Shown piece after piece: positions 8,249 through 17,100 of a stretch of DNA of 64,000 nt. Location: the NCBI GenBank assembly GCA_027483885.1, contig JAIXTO010000113.1, positions 1 through 64,000 of the forward strand. The letters are read 5' to 3'. The position numbers and the translations under genes are program-made. The notes under the pieces are model-generated. The model did no database searches and was not told the DNA's origin. It saw only the letters and a program-made list of their open reading frames with translations. The DNA comes from Rhizobiaceae bacterium. Lineage in GTDB: Bacteria; Pseudomonadota; Alphaproteobacteria; Rhizobiales; Rhizobiaceae. Numbering within the stretch: position 1 is the stretch's first letter; the number at the start of each line of letters is the position of its first letter.

Positions 8249-8701
8249 ATGTCGGCATCTGTAGTGCGTCGTCGGCTGGCAAATGCAGCCATGAAACAAA
8301 GAGTATTGATCGTCGAGGACGAGTTTCTGATTGCCCTCGACATGGCAGATACGATCGAGGGCATGGGGCTGACCGTCAGCGGATTTGCAAGCGGACGCGC
8401 TCATGCCCTTGCCCATGCACCCTATATCGATATCGCGCTCGTCGACGTCAATCTGTCCGATGGCGCGACCGGTCCGTCCATCGGTCGTGAGCTTTCGGAG
8501 CGCTACGGGGTGACAGTGATCTTCATGACGGCCAATCCCGAGCAGTTGCGGTGCGACATCGGCTGCGCGCTTGGCGTGCTGACCAAGCCCGTCATGCCCC
8601 ATGTGGTCGAGCAATCGGTGGATTATGCCATCGCCAACCGCCTTGGCGGCATTGCCGCCGTGCCGCGCGAGTTGCAGGTGTTTCCGCAAGCCGCCGCCTG
8701 A
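8249..8701 (+). CDS. Single-domain response regulator
   Basis: A 150-residue protein consisting of one CheY-like receiver domain and no output domain. The acidic pair is in LIVEDEF, the phosphoacceptor Asp in LVDVNLSDG, the switch Thr in FMTAN and the conserved Lys in LTKP. A second in-frame ATG 14 codons in (MKQRVLIV) would give a standard receiver length. The first ATG has AAGGGA in good position. No histidine kinase is adjacent. The EcfG-type promoter upstream suggests a role in, or control by, the general stress response, where single-domain regulators are known to work with HWE/HisKA2 kinases and PhyR. Confidence 0.88.
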   Translation: MSASVVRRRLANAAMKQRVLIVEDEFLIALDMADTIEGMGLTVSGFASGRAHALAHAPYIDIALVDVNLSDGATGPSIGRELSERYGVTVIFMTANPEQLRCDIGCALGVLTKPVMPHVVEQSVDYAIANRLGGIAAVPRELQVFPQAAA

Positions 8702-8770
8702 TCGATACGCGTCGTGATTTGCGCACGACTTGCCAAGCCTCTTTCGTACCGCTAAATCTTCGCCTGCTCT

Positions 8771-8860
8771 AACGGGGTGCAACGGCTGCAAGGCCAAAGC
8801 TGAGAGACGGAAACGTCAACCCGCGGAACCTGATCCGGCTAACACCGGCGGAGGGATTAG
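8771..8860 (+). promoter_or_regulatory. TPP riboswitch (THI element) for thiBPQ
   Basis: The conserved blocks occur in order: acggggtgc, gctgagag, then ggaacctgatccgg, taacaccgg and ggagggat. These are the two arms of the thiamine-pyrophosphate aptamer. The Shine-Dalgarno of thiB (AAGGAGG) is about 45 bases downstream. Repression of thiamine import when TPP is high is the expected effect. Confidence 0.95.
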
Positions 8861-8915
8861 ACGGCTCGCATCCAGCGCCTGTTCTCCCTGTGTTGATCAA
8901 ACGAAGGAGGCGCCG

Positions 8916-9929
8916 ATGCGCATATTGCTGTCCACCACATGTGCGGTGATTACCGCGCTCGGATTTTCGCTGCCCGCTTCGGCTGCGGAGAAAAAGACGC
9001 TGACCGTCTATACCTATGAAAGCTTCGTGTCCGACTGGGGGCCCGGCCCCAAGGTCAAGGCCGCCTTCGAAAAGACCTGCGATTGCACGGTAAACTTTGT
9101 CGCCGTGGCCGATGGCGTGGCGCTTTTGACCCGCCTCAAGCTTGAGGGCGCCTCTTCCGAGGCGGATGTGGCGCTGGGCCTCGATACCAATCTCATCCAG
9201 GAAGCCAAGGACACCGGCCTGTTCGCCACCCATGGCATCGACACGAGCGCCGCATCCATTCCCGGCGGCTTTTCCGATGATACGTTCGTGCCCTATGATT
9301 ACGGACATTTTGCCGTGGTCTATGACACTCAGACCATCAAGAACCCGCCGAAGAGCCTGAAGGAACTGGTGGACGGCGACCCCTCGCAGAAGATCGCCAT
9401 CGAGGATCCGCGCACGTCCACGCCGGGGCTTGGGCTGCTGCTGTGGGTAAAGTCTGTCTATGGCGACGAGGCACCGCAGGCCTGGGCCAAGCTGAAGAAC
9501 CGCATCCTCACCGTCACGCCCGGCTGGTCGGAGGCCTATGGCCTGTTTACCAAGGGCGAGGCACCGATGGTGTTTTCCTATGTCACCTCGCCTGCCTATC
9601 ACATGATGGAGGAAAAGACCGACCGTTATCAGGCAGCGGCGTTTTCCGAAGGCCATTATATCCAGATCGAAGTGTCCGCTCGCCTGAAGTCCTCCAAAAA
9701 CCCCGAGCTTGCGCAGAAATTCCTCTCCTTCACCCTGTCGCCGGACTTTCAGGCGATCATTCCGACCACCAACTGGATGATGCCCGCCGCCAAGCCCGCA
9801 GAGCCGCTACCTCCAGTGTTTTCCAAACTGGCGCAGCCGGCAAAGACTTATCTGATGAGCCCGCAGGACGTGGCAAAAAACCGCGATGCCTGGATCCGCG
9901 AATGGCTTGGCGCCATGAGCATGAACTGA
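8916..9929 (+). CDS. thiB: Thiamine ABC transporter, periplasmic binding protein
   Basis: A 337-residue TbpA/ThiB-type binding protein that captures thiamine (and phosphate esters) in the periplasm for ThiPQ. The first 24 residues (MRILLSTT to PASAA) form a Sec signal peptide with an AxA-type cleavage site before [13 protein letters not shown]. That segment is the usual start of the mature protein. An open extension upstream runs through the riboswitch and was rejected. AAGGAGG five bases before this ATG settles the start. First gene of the TPP-controlled operon, with thiP starting three bases after its stop. Confidence 0.93.
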   Translation: MRILLSTTCAVITALGFSLPASAAEKKTLTVYTYESFVSDWGPGPKVKAAFEKTCDCTVNFVAVADGVALLTRLKLEGASSEADVALGLDTNLIQEAKDTGLFATHGIDTSAASIPGGFSDDTFVPYDYGHFAVVYDTQTIKNPPKSLKELVDGDPSQKIAIEDPRTSTPGLGLLLWVKSVYGDEAPQAWAKLKNRILTVTPGWSEAYGLFTKGEAPMVFSYVTSPAYHMMEEKTDRYQAAAFSEGHYIQIEVSARLKSSKNPELAQKFLSFTLSPDFQAIIPTTNWMMPAAKPAEPLPPVFSKLAQPAKTYLMSPQDVAKNRDAWIREWLGAMSMN

Positions 9930-9932
9930 TCC

Positions 9933-11549
9933 ATGCTGACGGGCGCGCAACGGCGGCAGGGATTGGCGGCAGGCGCGGCAAGCCTTACCGCCATCGCGCT
10001 CTTTGTCGTGCTGCCGGTGACGGCCTTGCTGTCCACCGCGCCCGCCTCCTCTTCGCAAGGCGGTTTTTTTGACGGATACACGGCAAGCCTTCTGCGCTTC
10101 ACGCTTCTGCAGGCCGGTCTGTCGACGTTTCTCTCCATTCTTCTCGCCGTACCGGTGGCGCTGGCTCTTGCACGGCGGCCGGCCTTTCCCCTGCGCATCT
10201 GGATTGTCAGGCTGATGGCCGTGCCCATGGGCCTGCCGGTTCTGATCGGAGCACTCGGCCTCATCGGCATTTTTGGCCGCCAGGGCCTGTTTAACCGGTT
10301 GCTGGCATTTGCCGGCGTGGAGCAGCCGGTCAGCATCTACGGTCTCTCGGGCATCCTGATTGCGCATGTGTTCTTCAACCTGCCGCTGGCCTGCCGGCTG
10401 ATGCTTTCAGGGCTGGAAAGACTGCCGGGTGAATATTGGCGTCTCTCGGCAAGCCTTGGCATGCGCCCGCTCGCCATCTTCCGCTTCATCGAAGGCCCGG
10501 CGCTCGCCCGCGTCATTCCAGGCGCTGCCGGCCTTGTTTTCATGCTCTGCGCCACCAGTTTCACGCTGGTTCTGGTGCTGGGCGGCGGGCCGGCGGCGAC
10601 CACGCTGGAAGTGGCGATCTATCAGTCGCTGCGTTTCGATTTCAATCCGGCGCGCGCCGTTGCTCTGGCGCTCCTGCAGATCGGCCTGACGGCCGTGGTG
10701 CTCTTCATCATCAGCCGGCTTCCGCCCGCAGACATCGCAGGCGTCGGCGAAGGACGCGCCAGCCGCCGTTTTGACGGACGCAGCCTTCTGGCAAGGTTTT
10801 ACGATGCCGGCATCATTGCAGCGGCGACGCTGTTTCTCGTGCTGCCGCTCGGTGCGGTCGTCGTTGCGGGGCTGAAGGCCGATCTGTTGAAACTGATCAC
10901 CATGCCGGCCTTCCGGCAGGCAGCATTTACCAGCCTTGCCATTGCGATCTCGGCCGGCCTGCTGGCCATCCTGGTGTCGCTCGGCATTATCGCCGCGCGC
11001 GCAGCCATTGCCGATATGAGACACCCGCCCCGCCCCCTCAAGGCCTTTTCCGCAGCACTTTCGGGCATGTCTTCGTTGGTGCTTCTGGTGCCGCCGGTGG
11101 TGCTGGGCACCGGCTGGTTCCTGCTGATCCGGCCGCATGCCGATGTCACCCGCGCCGCGCCGCTGCTGATTGCTGCCATCAACATGCTGATGGCGCTGCC
11201 CTTCGTCATGCGGGTTCTGGCGCCGGCTTTTGAAACCCATGCCGCACGCACCGGCCGGCTTGGTGCAAGCCTTGGCCTCTCAGGCTTTTCGCGCTTCCGG
11301 TTGATCGACTGGCCGGTGCTTGCCCGCCCGCTCATGATGGCACTGTCCTTTGCCATGGCGCTGTCGCTCGGGGATCTGGGAGCGGTCGCCCTCTTCGGCT
11401 CGCAGGAACTCACCACACTGCCCTACCTCGTCTATAGCCGGCTTGGCAGCTACCGGACGAATGACGCCGATGGTCTGGCGCTGATTCTGGGCGTGATCTG
11501 CCTGGCCCTCACTGCCCTTGGCACCGCCGGCCACCGGAGGCAGACATGA
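9933..11549 (+). CDS. thiP: Thiamine ABC transporter, permease
   Basis: A 538-residue inner-membrane protein with two homologous permease halves, as in ThiP and SfuB-type fused permeases (about 12 hydrophobic segments). The EAA-like loops that contact the ATPase can be seen around LSASLGMRPLAIFRF in the first half and LGASLGLSGFSRFR in the second. Length matches family members. It begins three bases after thiB and overlaps thiQ by four bases (ATGA), so the three genes should be translationally coupled. Confidence 0.93.
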   Translation: MLTGAQRRQGLAAGAASLTAIALFVVLPVTALLSTAPASSSQGGFFDGYTASLLRFTLLQAGLSTFLSILLAVPVALALARRPAFPLRIWIVRLMAVPMGLPVLIGALGLIGIFGRQGLFNRLLAFAGVEQPVSIYGLSGILIAHVFFNLPLACRLMLSGLERLPGEYWRLSASLGMRPLAIFRFIEGPALARVIPGAAGLVFMLCATSFTLVLVLGGGPAATTLEVAIYQSLRFDFNPARAVALALLQIGLTAVVLFIISRLPPADIAGVGEGRASRRFDGRSLLARFYDAGIIAAATLFLVLPLGAVVVAGLKADLLKLITMPAFRQAAFTSLAIAISAGLLAILVSLGIIAARAAIADMRHPPRPLKAFSAALSGMSSLVLLVPPVVLGTGWFLLIRPHADVTRAAPLLIAAINMLMALPFVMRVLAPAFETHAARTGRLGASLGLSGFSRFRLIDWPVLARPLMMALSFAMALSLGDLGAVALFGSQELTTLPYLVYSRLGSYRTNDADGLALILGVICLALTALGTAGHRRQT

Positions 11550-12205
11550 CACCGAGCGACACATCTTACGCGGCCGTGGAATTTCACGATGTCAGGCTGT
11601 CGCTCGGAACGGCCCGTTTTCATTTCGACTGCCGGATCGAGACGGGACACATCATCGCCGTGACCGGACCGTCGGGCGCCGGCAAATCGACGCTGCTCAA
11701 TCTTGTCGCCGGCTTCGAGACGCCGGACAGCGGTCGGGTGCTTTTGTCGGGCAAAGACATGTCTGGGGTGCATCCGGGGCAGCGGCCGTTATCGCTGGTC
11801 TTTCAGGACAACAATCTGTTTGCCCATCTCGATCTTTTTACCAATATCGGTCTTGGCATCCATCCGGCGCTGAAGCTTTCGCCGGGCGATCGGCGCGCGG
11901 TGTCGGATGCGCTGCAACGGGTAGGCCTTGCCGGATACGAGACGCGAAAGCCCGGCACGCTCTCCGGCGGCGAGCGGCAAAGGGCAGCCTTTGCGCGGGC
12001 ACTGGTGCGCAAACGCCCGCTCCTTCTCCTTGATGAGCCGTTTGCCGCTCTCGATCCCGCCCTTCGGCTTTCCATGGCAGACCTGTTGCTAGACCTGCAC
12101 CGCGAAAGCCGCAACACGATCCTGATCGTCACCCATGACCGGGACGAGGTGGCGCGGTTGGCCGACTGCGTGCTCTCGGTGGAAAACGGCACTATTCATC
12201 CCTAG
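11546..12205 (+). CDS. thiQ: Thiamine ABC transporter, ATP-binding protein
   Basis: A 219-residue ABC ATPase that powers thiamine uptake through ThiP. Walker A is GPSGAGKST, the Q-loop region lies around LVFQDNNLF, the signature is LSGGERQR and Walker B is LLLLDEPFAALDP, with a switch His in VTHDRDE. The start codon overlaps the thiP stop. It is the last gene of the riboswitch-controlled operon. A short GC hairpin (aggccgg/ccggcct) spans the stop but lacks a U-run, so I do not call a terminator. Confidence 0.93.
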   Translation: MTPSDTSYAAVEFHDVRLSLGTARFHFDCRIETGHIIAVTGPSGAGKSTLLNLVAGFETPDSGRVLLSGKDMSGVHPGQRPLSLVFQDNNLFAHLDLFTNIGLGIHPALKLSPGDRRAVSDALQRVGLAGYETRKPGTLSGGERQRAAFARALVRKRPLLLLDEPFAALDPALRLSMADLLLDLHRESRNTILIVTHDRDEVARLADCVLSVENGTIHP

Positions 12206-12480
12206 GCCGGCCCCGGGAGTGTCCGGCCTGCACGCGACAATCGTATCATCAAATTTGACAGCCCGTCATAAAGCGTCAATCAATTCGCCACATTTTAGAC
12301 GTGCGGCAGTGCGATGCCGCAATGCGAAAGAGGGCTGGAATCATTGTCTGTGAGCGCTTGTGTTCTATCTGAAGAGAGGACAAAACGAGAATCACACGCA
12401 ATTGCCCCACCCGCAGCGAACGCAGACCAGAGCGGCAGGGGCAAAGGCCGCACGATGCGCCGGATGGCGGGCTTGGACGA

Positions 12481-14022
12481 ATGACGGTTCCAACTGAACG
12501 GACGACGATGACAGCGCTGGACCCGGCTTGCATGAAACGTGCAGGCCAGGGGGCTCGTGGGATGCGCGCCCTTGCCGCACTATTTGCCGCAGCAACGCTT
12601 CTCTCGGGCTGCCAGTCGGTGATCGACCAGACCTATCAGGCCAATGTCAAACCCTCGGCCAATCCGCAGATTGTCGATGAGGTGCAGAAGAACGATCCGC
12701 GTGCCCAGATGGGTGCCCGCGAGCATCCACGCATCGTTGCAAGTTATGGCGGCCAGTATCACGATGCCAAGACAGAACGGCTGGTGGCGCGCATTGCCGG
12801 CGCTCTCACCGCCGTCTCGGAAAATCCCAACCAGTCCTATCGCATCACCATCCTGAATTCGCCCGCGATCAACGCCTTTGCGCTTCCCGGCGGTTATCTC
12901 TACGTGACGCGCGGCCTGCTGGCGCTCGCCAATGATGCTTCGGAAGTGGCAGCCGTTCTCAGCCACGAAATGGCGCATGTGACGGCCAATCACGGCATCG
13001 AGCGCCAGAAGCGCGAGGAAGCCGAAGTGATTGCCAGCCGCGTGGTGGCCGAGGTTCTCTCAAGCGATCTGGCCGGCAAGCAGGCTCTGGCACGCGGAAA
13101 ACTGCGGCTTGCCGCCTTCTCCCGCCAGCAGGAACTGCAAGCCGATGTGATCGGTGTGCGCATGCTCGGCGAAGCCGGTTATGACCCCTATGCGGCGGCC
13201 CGTTTCCTCGATTCGATGTCGGCCTATGCGCGTTATTCGTCCGCTGACCCGGATACAGACCAGAGCCTCGACTTTCTCTCCAGCCATCCAAACGCTCCGC
13301 AGCGCGTGGAGCTTGCCCGCCAGCACGCCCGCGCCTTCGGCCAGGAAGGCACCGTGGGCGACAAGGGCCGCGACTATTACCTGACCGGTATAGACGGCCT
13401 TCTCTATGGCGACAGCCCGGAAGAGGGCTATGTGCGCAACGAAACCTTCCTCCATGCGGGCCTTGGCATCCGTTTCGACGTGCCGGAAGGTTTTCGCATC
13501 GACAACAAGGTGGAAGCGGTTCTTGCGACCGGGCCTGACGAAACCGCCATCCGCTTTGATGGCGTGCAGGCGACCGATGCGAACCAGAGCCTTTCGAACT
13601 ACCTGACGAGTGGCTGGGTGGCCGGGCTTCAGCCGGAAACCGTGCGGGAAACCACGATCAACGGTCTGCCGGCGGCAACCGCCAAGGCCTCTGCGGAACG
13701 CTGGGATTTCGACGTCACCGTTATCAGGCTCGACAAGCAGCTGTTCCGTTTCCTCACGGCCGTGCCGAAGGGCAGCACATCGCTTGAGGCAACCGCAGAT
13801 ACCATGCGGCGCACCTTCCGGCGCATGACGCCGCAGGAGGCGGCCGAGTTGCGGCCGCTTCGCGTGCGGGTCGTCACCGTGCAGCCGGGCGACAATATCA
13901 CCACCTTGGCTGCCCGCATGATGGGCACCGATCGCAAGCTCGATATGTTCAAGATGATCAATGCGCTGCCGACAGGCGCGTCGATCCTGCCCGGCCAGCG
14001 GGTCAAGATCATTTCCGATTAG
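12481..14022 (+). CDS. M48-family metalloprotease lipoprotein with LysM-like C-terminus
   Basis: A 513-residue predicted periplasmic lipoprotein. A lipobox LSGC places the acylated Cys at residue 44. Several in-frame ATGs (codons 10, 18 and 28) precede it and would give a shorter, more normal signal peptide, so the exact start is uncertain. The zinc site HEMAH is at residues 162-166, with a further Glu in the QELQAD segment, as in M48 (BepA/YfgC-like) proteases that act in outer-membrane protein quality control. The last 50 residues (VVTVQPGDN, then LPGQRVKI) look like a LysM-type module that could bind peptidoglycan. It stands alone between thiQ and the sigma factor gene. Confidence 0.85.
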   Translation: MTVPTERTTMTALDPACMKRAGQGARGMRALAALFAAATLLSGCQSVIDQTYQANVKPSANPQIVDEVQKNDPRAQMGAREHPRIVASYGGQYHDAKTERLVARIAGALTAVSENPNQSYRITILNSPAINAFALPGGYLYVTRGLLALANDASEVAAVLSHEMAHVTANHGIERQKREEAEVIASRVVAEVLSSDLAGKQALARGKLRLAAFSRQQELQADVIGVRMLGEAGYDPYAAARFLDSMSAYARYSSADPDTDQSLDFLSSHPNAPQRVELARQHARAFGQEGTVGDKGRDYYLTGIDGLLYGDSPEEGYVRNETFLHAGLGIRFDVPEGFRIDNKVEAVLATGPDETAIRFDGVQATDANQSLSNYLTSGWVAGLQPETVRETTINGLPAATAKASAERWDFDVTVIRLDKQLFRFLTAVPKGSTSLEATADTMRRTFRRMTPQEAAELRPLRVRVVTVQPGDNITTLAARMMGTDRKLDMFKMINALPTGASILPGQRVKIISD

Positions 14023-14041
14023 GCTTCGAGCCGGGCCTGCG

Positions 14042-14905
14042 TCAGCAGGCCTCCGCCATTTGCGGATTGTTGGTGACGAGAGCCGATTTCAGTTTTTCGA
14101 TCGCCCGGCTTTCGATCTGGCGCACGCGCTCCTTGGAGATGCCAAGTTCGGCACCGAGCGCTTCCAGCGTTGCCCCGTCATCGGTCAGGCGGCGGGCGCG
14201 AATAATCTTCTTTTCGCGGTCGTTGAGCTTGGTGAGTGCCCCCTGCAGCCATTTCAGGCGGCGTTCGCCATCAATCATGAACGAGACCTGCTCATCCGGC
14301 AGCGGTTCAGCACTTTCCAGCATGTCGAGCCGTTCGCCACTGTCATTGTCGCCGGCAATCGAGGGCGCCTGCAGCGAGGCATCATTGCCGGATAGGCGGG
14401 CATCCATGGTCTGCACGTCGGCGAGGCTGACGCCGAGCGCGGTTGCGATCTCCGCATGAATATCATGGGCGGTCTTGGTATTGCCGCCGCGCGCAAGCTT
14501 GGCGCGCAGCCGGCGCAGGTTAAAGAACAGCGCCTTCTGCGCAGAACTCGTGCCGCCCCGAACAATCGACCAGTTGCGCAGGATATAGTCCTGCATGGAG
14601 GCGCGGATCCACCAGCTTGCATAGGTCGAAAATCGAACATCGCGTGACGGTTCAAACCTTGCCGCCGCTTCCAGCAGCCCTACATAACCCTCTTGTACAA
14701 GGTCACTCATCGGCAAACCGAAGCCGCGGAACTTGGAGGCCATGGCGATAACGAGACGCATATGGGCAAGCGCGATCTGGTTGCGGGCATCCCTGTCCTG
14801 ACCGTCTTTCCAGCGCACGGCGAGATTGCGCTCTTCCTCGCGCGCCAGATAAGGCGCAGCCATGGCGATCTTGATCATATTGCGGTCTGCGGACATGGCG
14901 TTCAT
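14042..14905 (-). CDS. rpoH2: RpoH-type (sigma-32 family) sigma factor
   Basis: A 287-residue sigma-70-family factor. Region 2 is seen in LAHMRLVIAMASKFRG, LVQEGYVGLLEAAARF and FSTYASWWIRASMQDYI. The segment QKALFFNLRRLRAKL is the RpoH box typical of heat-shock sigma factors. Region 4 ends with LGISKERVRQIESRA, the helix-turn-helix that reads the -35 element. Alphaproteobacteria often carry two or more RpoH copies. The sequence looks more like RpoH2 than the main RpoH1, but that sub-assignment is tentative. The start was set at the ATG with GGAGAG upstream, four codons inside the longest frame. Confidence 0.87.
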   Translation of the reverse strand: MNAMSADRNMIKIAMAAPYLAREEERNLAVRWKDGQDRDARNQIALAHMRLVIAMASKFRGFGLPMSDLVQEGYVGLLEAAARFEPSRDVRFSTYASWWIRASMQDYILRNWSIVRGGTSSAQKALFFNLRRLRAKLARGGNTKTAHDIHAEIATALGVSLADVQTMDARLSGNDASLQAPSIAGDNDSGERLDMLESAEPLPDEQVSFMIDGERRLKWLQGALTKLNDREKKIIRARRLTDDGATLEALGAELGISKERVRQIESRAIEKLKSALVTNNPQMAEAC

Positions 14906-15147
14906 TGCGCTCTCCATGAAACTGTTTGACCAGACAAAGGCGCATGAACCCCAAAACCTTCCACCTGTTCGGCCAGAAGACCGGTCGGGCGGACAGCATC
15001 AACGGCATGCCTCTTTGCTCCCCTCGTTCAACTCAGGCGGAGAGGGCTTGGCCCTTCCCCTGTCTGGGCACGGCAAAGGCAGCTTCAAGAGGCCGCATCT
15101 TTCGCCGTACCGGCGGGTGAACGCGTGCCTTGTCAAAAAGTTCCAAC

Positions 15148-15169
15148 AAAAAACCCGGCTTTCGCCGGG
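15148..15169 (-). terminator. Terminator downstream of carD
   Basis: On the minus strand a cccggc/gccggg stem with a GAAA loop is followed by six Us, 30 bases beyond the carD stop. The other strand also shows a T-run, so it may work both ways. Confidence 0.85.
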
Positions 15170-15199
15170 CTTTTTCAGGTGAGTGCAGGATGAAACCGC

Positions 15200-15772
15200 T
15201 CAGGCAGCTTCTTCTTCGTGCGAATCTTCCTCGTCAAGAACCTTGCTGCGCTTCGGCCCCTTGGCGAGGTTGGCTTCGATCAGACGAACCGATTCCGTAT
15301 CCGACATCTTGTTGACGGCTGCGATTTCGCGCGCCATGCGATCAAGGGCAGCTTCATAAAGCTGGCGCTCGGAATAGGACTGCTCCGGCTGATTTTCGGC
15401 ACGGTAAAGATCGCGCACGACTTCAGCGATCGAGATCAGGTCGCCGGAATTGATCTTTGCATCATATTCCTGCGCGCGACGCGACCACATGGTCCGCTTG
15501 ACGCGGGCCTTGCCCTGGACAACCTTCAAGGCACGCTCGACAAAATCAGTTTCGGACAGCTTGCGCATTCCGATGCTGACGGCCTTGGCAACCGGCACCT
15601 TGAGGCGCATCTTGTCCTTCTCGAAATCGATCACGAACAGTTCGAGCTTCATACCAGCCACTTCCTGTTCTTCGATGGCCGTGATAGTGCCCACTCCATG
15701 CGCCGGGTAAACGATCGCTTCACCGGTCTTGAAACCATGGCGCGCTGAAGATTTTTTCTGCTGGGTCGTCAT
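15200..15772 (-). CDS. carD: CarD/CdnL-family transcription regulator
   Basis: A 190-residue protein of the CarD/CdnL family, which binds the RNA polymerase beta subunit and stabilises open promoter complexes. The N-terminal interaction domain starts FKTGEAIVYPAHGVG and includes IDFEKDKMRLKVP. The C-terminal helical domain contains the WSRRAQEY segment. The long open frame begins 39 codons earlier, but only the chosen ATG gives the family N-terminus. An AGGGAG site lies about 12 bases before it, rather far. The protein ends in an acidic tail (DEEDSHEEE). It is transcribed alone, with its own terminator. Confidence 0.92.
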   Translation of the reverse strand: MTTQQKKSSARHGFKTGEAIVYPAHGVGTITAIEEQEVAGMKLELFVIDFEKDKMRLKVPVAKAVSIGMRKLSETDFVERALKVVQGKARVKRTMWSRRAQEYDAKINSGDLISIAEVVRDLYRAENQPEQSYSERQLYEAALDRMAREIAAVNKMSDTESVRLIEANLAKGPKRSKVLDEEDSHEEEAA

Positions 15773-16114
15773 TCGTTTAACAAACTCCCTGTTACGCACC
15801 CGGTCTTCCGGGACCGGGGCCGGGTCAGTCAGGCCCGGATGAGACGGGGGAACCGTCGGTGACTCCATACTGGTCCAACGAACGCGCACAAAAACAACAC
15901 CTGATCGCGGACGGCGACGACAAATCCAAAGCTGGTTATGTCACGGGAACCGCGGCGGGTGCTCTGTTGCTTTCGTGATGTTTTTGGGCACGCGAGTGCC
16001 ACTTTGTGGAACAGTTCTTGATGTCTACCACAAATATGGGAGGAAATCAATGATTTGCTTTCGCAGATGCACAGACGCAACGGTCGCGTCCATGCCTAAT
16101 CGTTAAGCAATCGC
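15773..16114. other. Upstream region of carD, no gene seen
   Basis: About 340 bases between the fdxA terminator and the carD start, both leftward. It should hold the carD promoter. I see no clear consensus boxes, no conserved RNA motif and no convincing small gene. Confidence 0.5.
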
Positions 16115-16145
16115 AAAAAGGGCGGCCCGGAGTTCAATCGCCCTT
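16115..16145 (-). terminator. Terminator overlapping the fdxA stop
   Basis: On the minus strand aagggcg pairs with cgccctt across a 14-base loop, followed by a short U-run. The 5' arm lies in the last codons of fdxA and the loop begins with its stop codon. Confidence 0.6.
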
Positions 16146-16472
16146 GCCCGGTTCCGGCGAGAAATACTGCTCGAACTTGTTCTCGACGCCGTCCATTTCC
16201 TTGGCCTCGTCCATCGCATCACGCTTGACGGTGATGTTGGGCCAGACCTGCGCATATTCGGCGTTGACCTTCAGCCACTTGTCGAGACCCGGTTCGGTAT
16301 CCGGCTTGATGGCTTCTGCGGGACATTCCGGCTCACAGACGCCGCAGTCGATGCATTCGTCCGGGTGGATGACCAGGAAGTTCTCACCCTCGTAGAAACA
16401 GTCGACCGGGCACACTTCGACGCAGTCGGTGTATTTGCAACGGATACAATTGTCGGTCACGACATACGTCAT
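16134..16472 (-). CDS. fdxA: 7Fe ferredoxin (3Fe-4S/4Fe-4S)
   Basis: A 112-residue ferredoxin of the Azotobacter FdI type. Cysteines at 9, 12, 17, 21 and 25 and again at 40, 43, 46 and 50 match the pattern in which one group ligates a 3Fe-4S and the other a 4Fe-4S cluster. The second motif reads [12 protein letters not shown]. It is an electron carrier in the cytoplasm; its partners are not indicated by neighbours. The ATG at MTYVVTDNC has GGAG upstream and is the family start. A seven-codon extension was rejected. Confidence 0.95.
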   Translation of the reverse strand: MTYVVTDNCIRCKYTDCVEVCPVDCFYEGENFLVIHPDECIDCGVCEPECPAEAIKPDTEPGLDKWLKVNAEYAQVWPNITVKRDAMDEAKEMDGVENKFEQYFSPEPGKGD

Positions 16473-16759
16473 GAGGCACTCCAGTGATATCACGGTTCGT
16501 CGACATCAGCGGTGGGAGACGCCTGCCGACCGGGGGGAGCCGGATCGTTGCCAAGCATACGTGAACGCGTGGCGTTCCCTCGCATGCGGCCCCAGCTTTT
16601 ATCCTGTGACTAATGGCTTTAGGGCGGCTTAGCAAGAATAAACAATCTCGCAAACGCCGGCAAAAGAGATGGAAAATCCAATCTCGCCAGGCGTTTCTTC
16701 ATGCCGCCAACAGGCATGGCAGAGAGGCCTCCAGAACAGCGGCAAGAGTTGGCCTTGCG

Positions 16760-17098
16760 TCACTGCCCGCCCAAGGGCTTTCGAAGCGCCCGCTCGAAGG
16801 CGGTGAGCGGCGCCTGTTGCGGCGTGATGTCCTCGTAAAGCAGACGGGCGGCACTGGCAGGTCCGCGACGCTCTGCAAAATCGCGCACGATCAGCACCAC
16901 GTCGCGCCGTTCCAGCCGGATCTCGATGCGGTCCCCCGCCTTCACCGGCCGACCCGGCTGGGTAACGGCGTGCCCGTTGATCCCGACCAGCCCCGCCTCG
17001 ACAAGATCCTGCGCAAGGCTGCGGGATTTTGTCAGCCGTGCGAAAAAAAGCCACTTGTCGATGCGCTGACGCTGCTCTTCAAGTGGCTTTTCCGGCAT
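16760..17098 (-). CDS. S4-domain RNA-binding protein (Hsp15-like)
   Basis: A 112-residue protein with an S4 fold at residues 10-60 (RIDKWLFFARLTKSRSLAQ, then LVGINGHAVTQPGRPVKAGD), as in HslR/Hsp15, which binds free 50S subunits carrying a stalled nascent chain. The ATG lies just downstream of the helicase stop codon, so the two genes are very probably one operon and both handle RNA. The helicase-S4 pairing is common in alphaproteobacteria as far as I recall. Confidence 0.88.
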   Translation of the reverse strand: MPEKPLEEQRQRIDKWLFFARLTKSRSLAQDLVEAGLVGINGHAVTQPGRPVKAGDRIEIRLERRDVVLIVRDFAERRGPASAARLLYEDITPQQAPLTAFERALRKPLGGQ

Positions 17099-17100
17099 GG

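Noticed and set aside
8730-8915. N-terminal extension of thiB upstream of the chosen ATG.
   Set aside because: It would translate the TPP riboswitch, while a Shine-Dalgarno and signal peptide mark the downstream ATG.
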